Positions 10,995 through 19,469 of a DNA stretch of 64,000 nucleotides are shown in pieces. The stretch's first letter is position 1. The number at the start of each line of letters is the position of its first letter. The notes below the pieces were generated by a model. It searched no databases. It saw only the letters and a program-made list of their open reading frames with translations, and was not told where the DNA came from. Location: NCBI RefSeq assembly GCF_000155975.1, contig NZ_GG730299.1, positions 2,105,813 to 2,169,812 on the forward strand, given 5' to 3'. The stretch comes from Citrobacter youngae ATCC 29220 (GTDB lineage: Bacteria; Pseudomonadota; Gammaproteobacteria; Enterobacterales; Enterobacteriaceae). The translations under genes were made by a program, and so were the position numbers.

Positions 10995-12388
10995 TGCAAA
11001 CAGTTTCTGTCGATATCGGCTCGACATGGACCAAAGCGGCCCTCTTCGCACAAGAAGGAGAGGAATTAACGCTGGTAAACCATGTCCTGACCCCAACCAC
11101 CACACATCATCTGGCAGACGGTTTTTTTGCCAGCCTGAATCAGGTGCTGAATGTTGCCGATGCTCGCCCGTTACTGAAAAGTGGTGAAGTGCAGTTGAAA
11201 TACTCTTCCTCGGCCAAAGGTGGACTCGCCGTTGCAGCAATGGGACTGGTGCCTTCCATTACGCTGGAATCGGCAAAGGTTACCGCTCATTCGGCCGGAG
11301 CGAAAATCGCGCAATATTATTCGTACAAGCTGAATCGTCATGACATTCAGGAGCTGGAATCATCACCACCGGACATCCTGTTGTTTACCGGCGGTACAGA
11401 CGGTGGCGAAGAAAGTTACGGTCTGGCGAATGCGCGTGCGCTGGCAGGATCAAAACTTGATTGCGCCATTATCTACGCCGGAAACCGGGACATTCAGGAC
11501 GAAATACAAACGATTCTGGGACACAAAGATCTGACCACGGTAGACAACATTCTGCCCGATCTCGATCACCCCAATCCGTTTGCCGCGCGCCAGGCGATTT
11601 GCGATGTGTTTTTGTCGCGCATTGTGAAAGGCAAAGGCCTGGACGTCATCGTCGGCGAAACAGGCGAAGAGCCAATGCCGACACCATGGACGGTATATGA
11701 GTTAGTCAAAGCCATTAGCGATTACGACAACGCATGGAAGGAATTCATGCTGATTGATATGGGCGGAGCCACCACGGATGTCTATTCGGCCAGCGCGAAT
11801 ACCCTCTCCCCCGATACCGTCCTGCATGGTGTTCCAGAGCCTTTCGTCAAACGTACCGTTGAAGGCGATCTGGGCATGCGCGTTTCCGCCGTCGTGGTGG
11901 GAGAAAGCACGCAGGATATGGTGAAAGTCATCTTCGCCCAGCAACCACAGCGCGAAGAGGCGTTTTACCGCTATCTGCGTCATCTGGTTGGGCAGCCGGA
12001 TTACCTGCCGCTCAGCGAGGAGGAGAAATATTTCGACACCCTGCTGGCAGGTTTATGCGTGGGCTATGCCGCTGAGCGCCACGCGGGCACTAAAAAGCAG
12101 GTTTGCACCTGCGTGGGTAACGTGGATTTACAGATGGGTCGCGACCTCACCACCGTACGCAAAGTCGTCGGTTCAGGGGGATGGCTCTCGCGCGCCAGCC
12201 AGTTCGATATCCATAACTGGCTCAAATACCGGGAGCTGGACGACCAGGGTAAAAGAATTCTGTTACCGAATCAGTTTGAGTATTACCGCGATTCAAATGG
12301 CCTGCTCCCTCTCCTGGCAAACGTCGCCAGGCTGTACCCGCAAGCCGCTGCTCGCACCAGCATTCAGTGTTTAACCCTACAAAACTAA
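10994..12388 (+). CDS. glmL: Glutamate mutase-associated ATPase GlmL (MutL family)
   Basis: A 464-residue ASKHA-fold ATPase. The N-terminal phosphate-binding motif is VDIGSTWTK, with a second DMGGATTDVYS motif near residue 252. Family members sit between the two mutase subunit genes and are thought to reactivate or chaperone the B12 enzyme by exchanging damaged cofactor. Translation probably starts at 10994 (MQTVSVDIG), overlapping the glmS stop as TGATG. An alternative start seven codons upstream lies inside glmS. It is unrelated to DNA mismatch-repair MutL. Confidence 0.93.
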   Translation: MQTVSVDIGSTWTKAALFAQEGEELTLVNHVLTPTTTHHLADGFFASLNQVLNVADARPLLKSGEVQLKYSSSAKGGLAVAAMGLVPSITLESAKVTAHSAGAKIAQYYSYKLNRHDIQELESSPPDILLFTGGTDGGEESYGLANARALAGSKLDCAIIYAGNRDIQDEIQTILGHKDLTTVDNILPDLDHPNPFAARQAICDVFLSRIVKGKGLDVIVGETGEEPMPTPWTVYELVKAISDYDNAWKEFMLIDMGGATTDVYSASANTLSPDTVLHGVPEPFVKRTVEGDLGMRVSAVVVGESTQDMVKVIFAQQPQREEAFYRYLRHLVGQPDYLPLSEEEKYFDTLLAGLCVGYAAERHAGTKKQVCTCVGNVDLQMGRDLTTVRKVVGSGGWLSRASQFDIHNWLKYRELDDQGKRILLPNQFEYYRDSNGLLPLLANVARLYPQAAARTSIQCLTLQN

Positions 12389-12400
12389 AGGCAGCTACGA

Positions 12401-13846
12401 ATGGAACTTCGAAATAAAAAATTGACCCATGACGAATTCATGACCGAAAGGCATCAGGTGTTGCAAACCTGGGAAACCGGTAAAGACGTTGAGAACTTCG
12501 AAGATGGCGTGAAGTACCAGCAATCGATTCCGGATAAAAAGCGCTTCTCCCTTGCACTGCTAAAGGCCGATCAGGAAGGTAGAACCCTGAGCCAACCGCG
12601 TGCAGGCGTGGCGTTAATGGACGAGCATATTGAACTGCTCAAAACGTTGCAGGAAGAGTGCGACCTGCTGCCGAGTACTATCGATGCCTATACCCGTCTG
12701 AATCGCTATGAAGAAGCGGCTGTCGGGATCCAGAAATCCATCGAAGCAGGGACTTCCAAGCTGAATGGTTTACCGGTCGTCAATCACGGGGTTGCTGCCT
12801 GCCGCCGGATGACTGAATCGCTGGAAAAACCGATCCAGGTTCGCCACGGTACGCCGGATGCGCGTCTGCTGGCGGAAATCGCTATGGCCAGCGGCTTTAC
12901 CAGCTACGAAGGCGGCGGTATCTCCTACAACATCCCTTACGCCAAACGCGTTACCCTGGAAAAATCCATCCGCGACTGGCAGTACTGCGATCGCCTGATG
13001 GGCCTGTACGAAGAGAACGGCATTCGCATTAACCGTGAGCCGTTTGGCCCACTGACCGGCACGTTGATCCCACCGTTTATGTCCCACGCGGTGGCTATCA
13101 TCGAAGGTCTGCTGGCGCTGGAACAGGGCGTCAAGTCGATTACCGTCGGCTACGGTCAGGTCGGTAGCCTGACGCAGGATATCGCCGCTATCCAGGCGCT
13201 GCGTGAACTGTCCCACGAATACTTCCATAACCACGGCTTCGACGATTACGAACTGAGCACCGTTTTCCACCAGTGGATGGGCGGATTCCCGGAAGATGAA
13301 GCGAAAGCCTTCTCCGTTATCGCCTGGGGGGCAGCGGTGGCCGGAATGTCGGGCGCAACCAAAGTGATCACCAAGAGCCCGCATGAAGCGTTCGGTATCC
13401 CAACCGCGGCAGCGAACGCCCAGGGTCTTAAAGCCTCACGCCAGATGCTCAACATGGTCAGCGACCAGAAATTCCCGCAGTGCGCAGCGGTGGAACAGGA
13501 AGTCGAGCTGATCAAAAGCGAAGTCCGCGCCGTCCTGAAGAAAGTCTTTGAACTTGGCAATGGCGACATTGCGCGCGGTACGGTACTGGCCTTTGAAGCA
13601 GGCGTGCTGGATGTGCCTTTCGCCCCTGCCGCCTGCAACGCCGGTAAGATCCTGCCGGTGCGCGATAACACTGGCGCCATCCGTATTCTCGAAGCCGGCG
13701 CCGTTCCGCTGCCGAAAGATATCCTCGCCCTGCACCACGACTACGTCGCAGAGCGCGCGCATTTCGAAGGCCGTAAACCTTCTTTCCAGATGGTCATTGA
13801 TGACATCAACGCCGTATCCCACAGTAAATTAATAGGAAGACCATAA
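12401..13846 (+). CDS. glmE: Glutamate mutase large (catalytic) subunit
   Basis: A 481-residue methylaspartate mutase epsilon subunit, close to the roughly 483 residues of the clostridial enzymes. It forms a TIM barrel that binds glutamate and the adenosyl group. Typical segments include SGFTSYEGGGISYN, REPFGPLTGTLIPP and GYGQVGSLTQD, the last being characteristic of the family. It needs GlmS and adenosylcobalamin. It starts 12 nt after glmL, and its stop TAA overlaps the mal start by one base. Confidence 0.96.
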   Translation: MELRNKKLTHDEFMTERHQVLQTWETGKDVENFEDGVKYQQSIPDKKRFSLALLKADQEGRTLSQPRAGVALMDEHIELLKTLQEECDLLPSTIDAYTRLNRYEEAAVGIQKSIEAGTSKLNGLPVVNHGVAACRRMTESLEKPIQVRHGTPDARLLAEIAMASGFTSYEGGGISYNIPYAKRVTLEKSIRDWQYCDRLMGLYEENGIRINREPFGPLTGTLIPPFMSHAVAIIEGLLALEQGVKSITVGYGQVGSLTQDIAAIQALRELSHEYFHNHGFDDYELSTVFHQWMGGFPEDEAKAFSVIAWGAAVAGMSGATKVITKSPHEAFGIPTAAANAQGLKASRQMLNMVSDQKFPQCAAVEQEVELIKSEVRAVLKKVFELGNGDIARGTVLAFEAGVLDVPFAPAACNAGKILPVRDNTGAIRILEAGAVPLPKDILALHHDYVAERAHFEGRKPSFQMVIDDINAVSHSKLIGRP

Positions 13847-15087
13847 TGAAAATTAAACAGGCCCTTTTCACCGCTGGCTACTCCTCATTTTATTTTGACG
13901 ATCAGCAGGCCATCAAAAACGGTGCTGGTCATGACGGGTTTATCTATACCGGCTCTCCGGTAACGCCTGGTTTTACCTCTGTTCGCCAGGCGGGTGAATG
14001 TGTTTCTGTACAGCTGATTCTGGAAAACGGCGCAGTGGCGGTAGGCGATTGTGCGGCGGTGCAATACTCTGGGGCTGGCGGTCGCGATCCGCTGTTCCTG
14101 GCTGAAAATTTTATTCCTTTCCTCAACGATCACATCAAGCCGCTGCTGGAAGGTCGTGACGTTGATGCGTTCCTGCCAAACGCCCGTTTCTTTGACCAGT
14201 TGCGTATCGACGGCCATCTGCTGCATACCGCCGTCCGTTACGGTCTGTCTCAGGCACTGCTCGACGCGGCGGCGCTGGCTACCGGTCGTCTGAAAACGGA
14301 AGTCATTTGCGATGAGTGGCAACTGCCATGCGTCCCGGAAGCCATTCCATTATTTGGTCAGAGCGGCGATGACCGTTATATCGCCGTCGACAAGATGATC
14401 CTCAAAGGCGTGGACGTTCTGCCGCACGCGTTGATCAACAACGTGGAAGAGAAGCTGGGCTTTAAAGGTGAAAAACTGCGTGAGTATGTGCGCTGGTTGT
14501 CTAACCGCATCTTAACCCTGCGCACCAGCGAGCGTTATCACCCGACGCTGCACATTGATGTGTATGGCACTATCGGTCTGATCTTCGATATGGATCCGGT
14601 ACGCTGCGCTGAATACATCGCCAGCCTGGAAGCGGAAGCTCAGGGCCTGCCGCTGTACATTGAAGGTCCGGTGGATGCCGGTAACAAACCGGATCAGATT
14701 CGTATGTTAACCGCCATCACCAAAGAGCTGACCCGTCTGGGCTCCGGCGTGAAAATCGTTGCGGATGAGTGGTGTAACACCTATCAGGACATCGTGGACT
14801 TCACCGACGCAGGCAGCTGCCACATGGTGCAGATCAAAACCCCGGATCTGGGCGGTATTCACAACATCGTTGACGCGGTGCTGTATTGCAACAAACACGC
14901 GATGGAAGCCTATCAGGGCGGTACCTGTAACGAAACGGAAATCAGTGCGCGTACCTGCGTACACGTCGCGCTGGCCGCGCGTCCAATGCGCATGCTGGTA
15001 AAACCGGGAATGGGTTTCGATGAAGGTCTCAACATCGTGTTTAACGAAATGAACCGCACCATCGCGCTGTTGCAAACTAAGGATTAA
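13846..15087 (+). CDS. mal: Methylaspartate ammonia-lyase
   Basis: A 413-residue enolase-superfamily enzyme that removes ammonia from 3-methylaspartate to give mesaconate. Length and active site fit the Citrobacter amalonaticus enzyme. His194 and Lys331 (in QIKTPDLGG) are the two catalytic bases, and Asp238, Glu273 and Asp307 are the magnesium ligands. All five fall at the expected numbers when counted from 13846. The gene overlaps glmE by one base (TAATG), so the two steps are coupled. Confidence 0.97.
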   Translation: MKIKQALFTAGYSSFYFDDQQAIKNGAGHDGFIYTGSPVTPGFTSVRQAGECVSVQLILENGAVAVGDCAAVQYSGAGGRDPLFLAENFIPFLNDHIKPLLEGRDVDAFLPNARFFDQLRIDGHLLHTAVRYGLSQALLDAAALATGRLKTEVICDEWQLPCVPEAIPLFGQSGDDRYIAVDKMILKGVDVLPHALINNVEEKLGFKGEKLREYVRWLSNRILTLRTSERYHPTLHIDVYGTIGLIFDMDPVRCAEYIASLEAEAQGLPLYIEGPVDAGNKPDQIRMLTAITKELTRLGSGVKIVADEWCNTYQDIVDFTDAGSCHMVQIKTPDLGGIHNIVDAVLYCNKHAMEAYQGGTCNETEISARTCVHVALAARPMRMLVKPGMGFDEGLNIVFNEMNRTIALLQTKD

Positions 15088-15090
15088 GAG

Positions 15091-16461
15091 ATGGCACGCA
15101 CATTTAAGATCTTATCGCCTACGGCTATCCTGGGTTATGGCTTCCCGGAAGAGAGTTTTCGTAAAGCCATGGAAGAGTCACCGGATCTTATTGCTGTTGA
15201 CGCAGGCTCCTCCGATCCTGGCCCCCACTACCTGGGGGCGGGTAAACCGTTTACCGACAGGGCCGGTGTGAAACGCGATCTGCGCTATATGATCGTGGCA
15301 GGCGTTAAGAACAACATCCCGGTAGTGATTGGCACGGCCGGTGGTTCAGGCGCCGCTCCGCATCTGGAGTGGTGTCGCCAGATAATCCATGAGATTGCGC
15401 AGGAAGAAAAGCTGTCGTTCTCCATGGCGCTGATCCCGTCTGATGTCGACAAAGAAATCGTTCATCAGGCGCTGGATAACGGCAAAATCACCGCGCTCGA
15501 TTTTGTGCCTGAACTGACTCACGAGGCAATCGAAGAGAGCACCTACATTGTCGCGCAGATGGGCGTCGAGCCTTTCCAGCGTGCGCTGAAAGCCGGTGCG
15601 CAGGTGGTACTGGGCGGACGAGCCTACGATCCGGCCTGCTTCGCCGCGCTGCCGATTATGCAGGGCTTTGATGAAGGTTTGGCGCTTCATTGCGGTAAGA
15701 TCCTTGAGTGTGCCGCCATTGCCGCCACCCCTGGCTCTGGCTCAGATTGTGCGATGGGGATCATTGACGACAACGGCTTTACGCTGAAAGCGTTCAATCC
15801 CATGCGTAAGTTCACTGAAACGTCCGCGGCGGCGCACACCCTGTATGAGAAGTCCGATCCGTACTTCCTGCCGGGACCAGGCGGCGTACTGAACCTGAAA
15901 GCGTGCACCTTCACCCAGGTTAACGAGGGCGAAGTGTATGTCAGCGGTTCACGTCATGAAGAAACGCCGTATGCGTTGAAGCTGGAAGGCGCACGTCAGG
16001 TTGGCTTCCGCTGTTTGACCATCGCCGGAACGCGCGACCCGATTATGATTGCCGGAATTGACACTATTCTCGAAGAGGTACAGGCAAGCGTTAAGCGTAA
16101 CCTCTCGCTGAATGACGACAGTATCCGTATGACGTTCCACCTGTACGGTAAGAACGGTGTGATGGGCAACCATGAGCCGATGAAAACCGCCGGTCATGAG
16201 CTGGGGATTTTGCTGGATGTCGTCGCGCCGACGCAGGATATCGCCAACAGCGTCTGCTCGCTGGTGCGCTCTACCCTGCTGCACTACGGTTACGAAAATC
16301 GCATTGCGACTGCGGGCAACCTCGCCTTCCCGTTCTCGCCATCTGATATTCAGAGTGGACCGGTGTATGAGTTCTCGATCTATCACCTGATTGAAGCTAG
16401 CGATGCGCTACGTTTTGATTTCCACATTGAACAGGTGACGCCAGAAGGAGTTCAGGCATGA
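15091..16461 (+). CDS. AtuA-like (DUF1446) family protein of unknown reaction
   Basis: A 456-residue soluble protein of the acyclic terpene utilisation AtuA/DUF1446 family. Conserved stretches include VDAGSSDPGPHYLG near residue 37, the glycine-rich IGTAGGSGAAPH near 80, GGRAYDPACFAALP near 173 and LPGPGGVLN near 258. No catalytic role is firmly known. It starts 3 nt after mal with a good AAGGATTAAGAG site and overlaps the DUF4387 gene by 4 nt. That position puts it inside the methylaspartate pathway, probably acting on mesaconate or citramalate or a CoA derivative (inference). Confidence 0.82.
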   Translation: MARTFKILSPTAILGYGFPEESFRKAMEESPDLIAVDAGSSDPGPHYLGAGKPFTDRAGVKRDLRYMIVAGVKNNIPVVIGTAGGSGAAPHLEWCRQIIHEIAQEEKLSFSMALIPSDVDKEIVHQALDNGKITALDFVPELTHEAIEESTYIVAQMGVEPFQRALKAGAQVVLGGRAYDPACFAALPIMQGFDEGLALHCGKILECAAIAATPGSGSDCAMGIIDDNGFTLKAFNPMRKFTETSAAAHTLYEKSDPYFLPGPGGVLNLKACTFTQVNEGEVYVSGSRHEETPYALKLEGARQVGFRCLTIAGTRDPIMIAGIDTILEEVQASVKRNLSLNDDSIRMTFHLYGKNGVMGNHEPMKTAGHELGILLDVVAPTQDIANSVCSLVRSTLLHYGYENRIATAGNLAFPFSPSDIQSGPVYEFSIYHLIEASDALRFDFHIEQVTPEGVQA

Positions 16462-16775
16462 AACACTCAATTTGTTCGCTGGCGCAAGTCATTCGTTCCA
16501 AAAACGCCGGGCCGTACGAACTGGTTTTAGATATTTTATTTAAAACCCGTGAAGATTATCAGCGAGTGAAGCGTTCAGAACAATTAACGCCACAGCTTAT
16601 TGCTGGTTTGTATAATGTCAAACCTGACTTTATTCATAATATTGTCTGGTTTGACCCGGCGAATGCCGTAAAAATTGTCATGCCGCGCGATATTATCTCC
16701 GGCAACATTGGTGACAATGATGTTTATGGTGCGCAGCAACACGCGCCATTATTAAGTATTGAGTTCGACCTGTAG
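16458..16775 (+). CDS. DUF4387 family protein, partner of the AtuA-like protein
   Basis: A 105-residue protein with the DUF4387 pattern: LAQVIRSKNAGPYELVLDI at the N-terminus, then FKTREDYQRV, HNIVWFDPANAVKIVMPR and a GDNDVYGAQQHAPL tail. DUF4387 proteins are usually encoded next to, or fused with, AtuA-like proteins. The ATGA overlap with the preceding gene fits a two-subunit enzyme. Function is unknown. A 168-bp gap follows before the transporter. Confidence 0.8.
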   Translation: MKHSICSLAQVIRSKNAGPYELVLDILFKTREDYQRVKRSEQLTPQLIAGLYNVKPDFIHNIVWFDPANAVKIVMPRDIISGNIGDNDVYGAQQHAPLLSIEFDL

Positions 16776-16943
16776 TAAAAAACACAATAACAGCCATTGG
16801 AGCACAGAATTCAGCTGTATCACAGTGCTTCGAATTATTCATGCGGTTGGTCACAACAGGCGTGCGTCTGAACTGCTGTCCGGGTTCAGGCGCGCGCCGC
16901 CCTACACAATTCCAATTACCAACCTTTATCCGATGGAGTACAC

Positions 16944-18251
16944 ATGAAGAAAATAAGTTTAACGAAGATGATCATATTAGGTCTGATACTCGGCATGATT
17001 GCCGGGGTGGCCATAAATAATATGGTCGCGGCTGAAACGGCAAAATCTTATGCAGCAGATATTTCCATTTTCACCACCATATTCTTACGCATGGTGAAAA
17101 TGATTATCGCCCCATTGGTTATTTCAACGCTGGTTGTGGGTATTGCCAAAATGGGCGATGCCAAAACGCTGGGACGTATATTTTCGAAAACCTTCTTCCT
17201 GTTCATTTGCGCCTCACTGCTGTCAATCGCGCTGGGCCTGGTTATCGTTAATATTTTCCAGCCAGGCGCTGGCATCAACTTTGTTCCGCATGACGCGGGA
17301 GCCGTTGCCGCCGTTAAATCTGAACCGTTCACGCTGAAAGTATTTATCTCGCACGCGGTACCAACCAGTATTGTTGATGCGATGGCACGTAACGAAATTC
17401 TGCAGATCGTCGTCTTCTCCATTTTCCTCGGTTGCAGCCTGGCCGCGATTGGTGAAAAAGCCGAGCCTATCGTGAAGGTGCTGGACTCACTGGTACACGT
17501 GATGCTGAAGCTGACTGGCTACGTCATGCTGTTTGCGCCACTGACCGTGTTTGCCGCTATTTCTGGTCTGATTGCCGAACGTGGTCTGGGTGTGATGGTC
17601 AGCGCCGGGATCTTTATGGGTGAGTTCTACCTGACGCTGGGTATGCTGTGGGCGATCCTGATTGGCCTCTCCACCATGATCGTAGGGCCCTGCATCGCGC
17701 GTTTAACCAAATCCATCCTCGAGCCTGCGCTGTTGGCCTTTACGACCTCCAGTTCTGAAGCCGCTTTCCCTGGCACGCTGGACAAGCTGGAAAAATTCGG
17801 CGTTTCTTCAAAAATCGCCAGCTTCGTTCTGCCTATCGGTTACTCCTTTAACCTGGTCGGCTCGATGGCGTACTGCTCCTTTGCCACCGTATTTATTGCC
17901 CAGGCGTGCAACATCGAACTGAGCATGGGCGAGCAAATCACCATGCTGTTGATCCTGATGCTGACCTCGAAAGGGATGGCAGGCGTACCGCGCGCATCAA
18001 TGGTGGTTATCGCCGCCACCCTGAACCAGTTCAACATTCCCGAAGCCGGTCTGATCCTGCTGATGGGCGTCGATCCGTTCCTCGATATGGGCCGTTCTGC
18101 TACCAACGTCATGAGTAACGCCATGGGCGCTGCCATTGTGGGTCGTTGGGAAGGGGAACATTTCGGTCAGGGTTGTCGTGGAACAGCGCCAGTGAAGTCG
18201 CCGGAGCAGGAACGTCCGGTTACCGAACAGTCAGAAGTTGCGATGTCCTGA
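16944..18251 (+). CDS. Dicarboxylate/amino acid:cation symporter (DAACS family)
   Basis: A 435-residue secondary transporter of the GltP/GltPh family with eight helices and two re-entrant hairpins. The Ser-rich HP1 signature is FTTSSSEAAFPGTL. HP2 carries SKGMAGVPRAS. TM8 has DPFLDMGRSATNV, whose Asp and Arg bind the amino and side-chain carboxylate groups of glutamate or aspartate in the family. Its place between the mutase operon and an exported glutaminase indicates glutamate uptake. The polar C-terminal tail after about residue 405 looks disordered. Confidence 0.92.
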   Translation: MKKISLTKMIILGLILGMIAGVAINNMVAAETAKSYAADISIFTTIFLRMVKMIIAPLVISTLVVGIAKMGDAKTLGRIFSKTFFLFICASLLSIALGLVIVNIFQPGAGINFVPHDAGAVAAVKSEPFTLKVFISHAVPTSIVDAMARNEILQIVVFSIFLGCSLAAIGEKAEPIVKVLDSLVHVMLKLTGYVMLFAPLTVFAAISGLIAERGLGVMVSAGIFMGEFYLTLGMLWAILIGLSTMIVGPCIARLTKSILEPALLAFTTSSSEAAFPGTLDKLEKFGVSSKIASFVLPIGYSFNLVGSMAYCSFATVFIAQACNIELSMGEQITMLLILMLTSKGMAGVPRASMVVIAATLNQFNIPEAGLILLMGVDPFLDMGRSATNVMSNAMGAAIVGRWEGEHFGQGCRGTAPVKSPEQERPVTEQSEVAMS

Positions 18252-18260
18252 CACCACGCC

Positions 18261-18345
18261 ATTGCCGGAGGGCGCTCGCGCTTATCCGGCCTACAAAACG
18301 GTCAATTATCCGTAGGCCGGATAAGGTGGAATACCGCCATCCGGC
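18261..18345. repeat. Paired REP elements (BIME) after the symporter gene
   Basis: Two inverted REP units flank a short spacer. The left unit has GCCGGAGGGCGC and CTTATCCGGCCTAC. The right unit has GTAGGCCGGATAAGG and GCCATCCGGCA. They form stem-loops between the symporter and glutaminase genes and may stabilise the upstream mRNA or uncouple the two genes. Confidence 0.85.
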
Positions 18346-18376
18346 ACGATGATGAACATACCAACAGGATTACACC

Positions 18377-19378
18377 ATGAATAAAACTCTTCTCGGCGTG
18401 AGTCTCTTTTCTTTTAGCGTCTTGTTTAGCGCTACCGCATTCGCGCAAACCACGCCGGACTACGCAAAGCTCATCGAGCAGGCGCATCAGAAGTACAAAA
18501 GCAACAACGATGGCAAAGTCGCCGACTACATCCCTGCCCTGGCGACCTACAGCCCGAAGAATTTCGCCATCACCATTGCCACGGTGGACGGCAAGATCTA
18601 TCAGGTTGGCGATGTCAACAAACCTTTCCCTATGGAATCCCTGAGTAAAGTCTTCACCATGGCGCTCGCCATGGAACAGCACGGTCCGCAGGTCGTCCTG
18701 GATAAACTCGGGGCCAATGCCACCGGCATGCCGTTCAATGCAGGTTTAGCGGTAGAACTGACTAAAGGCGCGCCGGAAAACCCGCTGGTAAACGCCGGAG
18801 CGATGAGCACCGTTAGCCTGATTGAAGCCAAAGATAAAACCGATCGCTGGAACAAAATTCTCGACAACCTGAACGTCTGGGCTGATGCCACGCTCACCGT
18901 GAACGAGCCGGTTTTCAAGTCTGAGATGGAAACCAACCAGCACAACCAGGCGCTGGCGAAGCTGATGGAATCCTATAACAGCTTCTATGGCAACACAGAC
19001 GAGGCTGTCGAAATTTATACCCGTCAGTGTTCAGTCGATATCACCGTTGAGCAACTGGCCAAAATGGGCGCGGTACTCGCCAACAAAGGCAAATCACCGT
19101 TCAACGGCAAGCAATTGCTGAATGAAAAATATGTCCCGCAGGTACTGGCGGAAATGGCCATTGCCGGATTGTACGACGGTAGCGGCAAGTGGCTGTACTC
19201 CGTGGGCATTCCGGCGAAAAGCGGCGTCGGCGGCGGAATGGTTGCCGTTGTGCCAGGCGAATATGCGATTGCCGTCTATTCTCCGCCGCTGGATGCAGCC
19301 GGTAACAGCGTTCGAGCCCAGCAAACTATCGAATATGTCGCCGAAGCGACTAAAGCAAATGTCTTTTTAGCAAAATAA
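18377..19378 (+). CDS. Exported glutaminase
   Basis: A 333-residue glutaminase of the serine-dependent beta-lactamase-like fold. The catalytic SxxK motif is Ser88-Lys91 (SLSK), followed by VNAGAMST near residue 142 and the SGVGGGM segment near 288. An N-terminal signal peptide (positive start, hydrophobic core, AFAQT cleavage region near residue 23) points to the periplasm, unlike cytosolic YbaS and YneH. It would turn glutamine into glutamate plus ammonia outside the membrane, feeding the adjacent symporter. REP sequences flank it on both sides. Confidence 0.92.
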   Translation: MNKTLLGVSLFSFSVLFSATAFAQTTPDYAKLIEQAHQKYKSNNDGKVADYIPALATYSPKNFAITIATVDGKIYQVGDVNKPFPMESLSKVFTMALAMEQHGPQVVLDKLGANATGMPFNAGLAVELTKGAPENPLVNAGAMSTVSLIEAKDKTDRWNKILDNLNVWADATLTVNEPVFKSEMETNQHNQALAKLMESYNSFYGNTDEAVEIYTRQCSVDITVEQLAKMGAVLANKGKSPFNGKQLLNEKYVPQVLAEMAIAGLYDGSGKWLYSVGIPAKSGVGGGMVAVVPGEYAIAVYSPPLDAAGNSVRAQQTIEYVAEATKANVFLAK

Positions 19379-19384
19379 CGCCAC

Positions 19385-19446
19385 GCCGGATGGCGATCCG
19401 CTTATCCGGCCTACGATTAGCGCATTTATTTACGCCGTCATCCGGC
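19385..19446. repeat. REP element after the glutaminase gene
   Basis: GCCGGATGGCGATCCGC and TTATCCGGCCTAC form a REP unit at 19385-19414, and a partial inverted copy (GCCGTCATCCGGC) ends at 19446. It lies just before the ribosome site of the next gene. Confidence 0.8.
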
Positions 19447-19469
19447 AAAATGAAAAGGTGAGAAGTACT

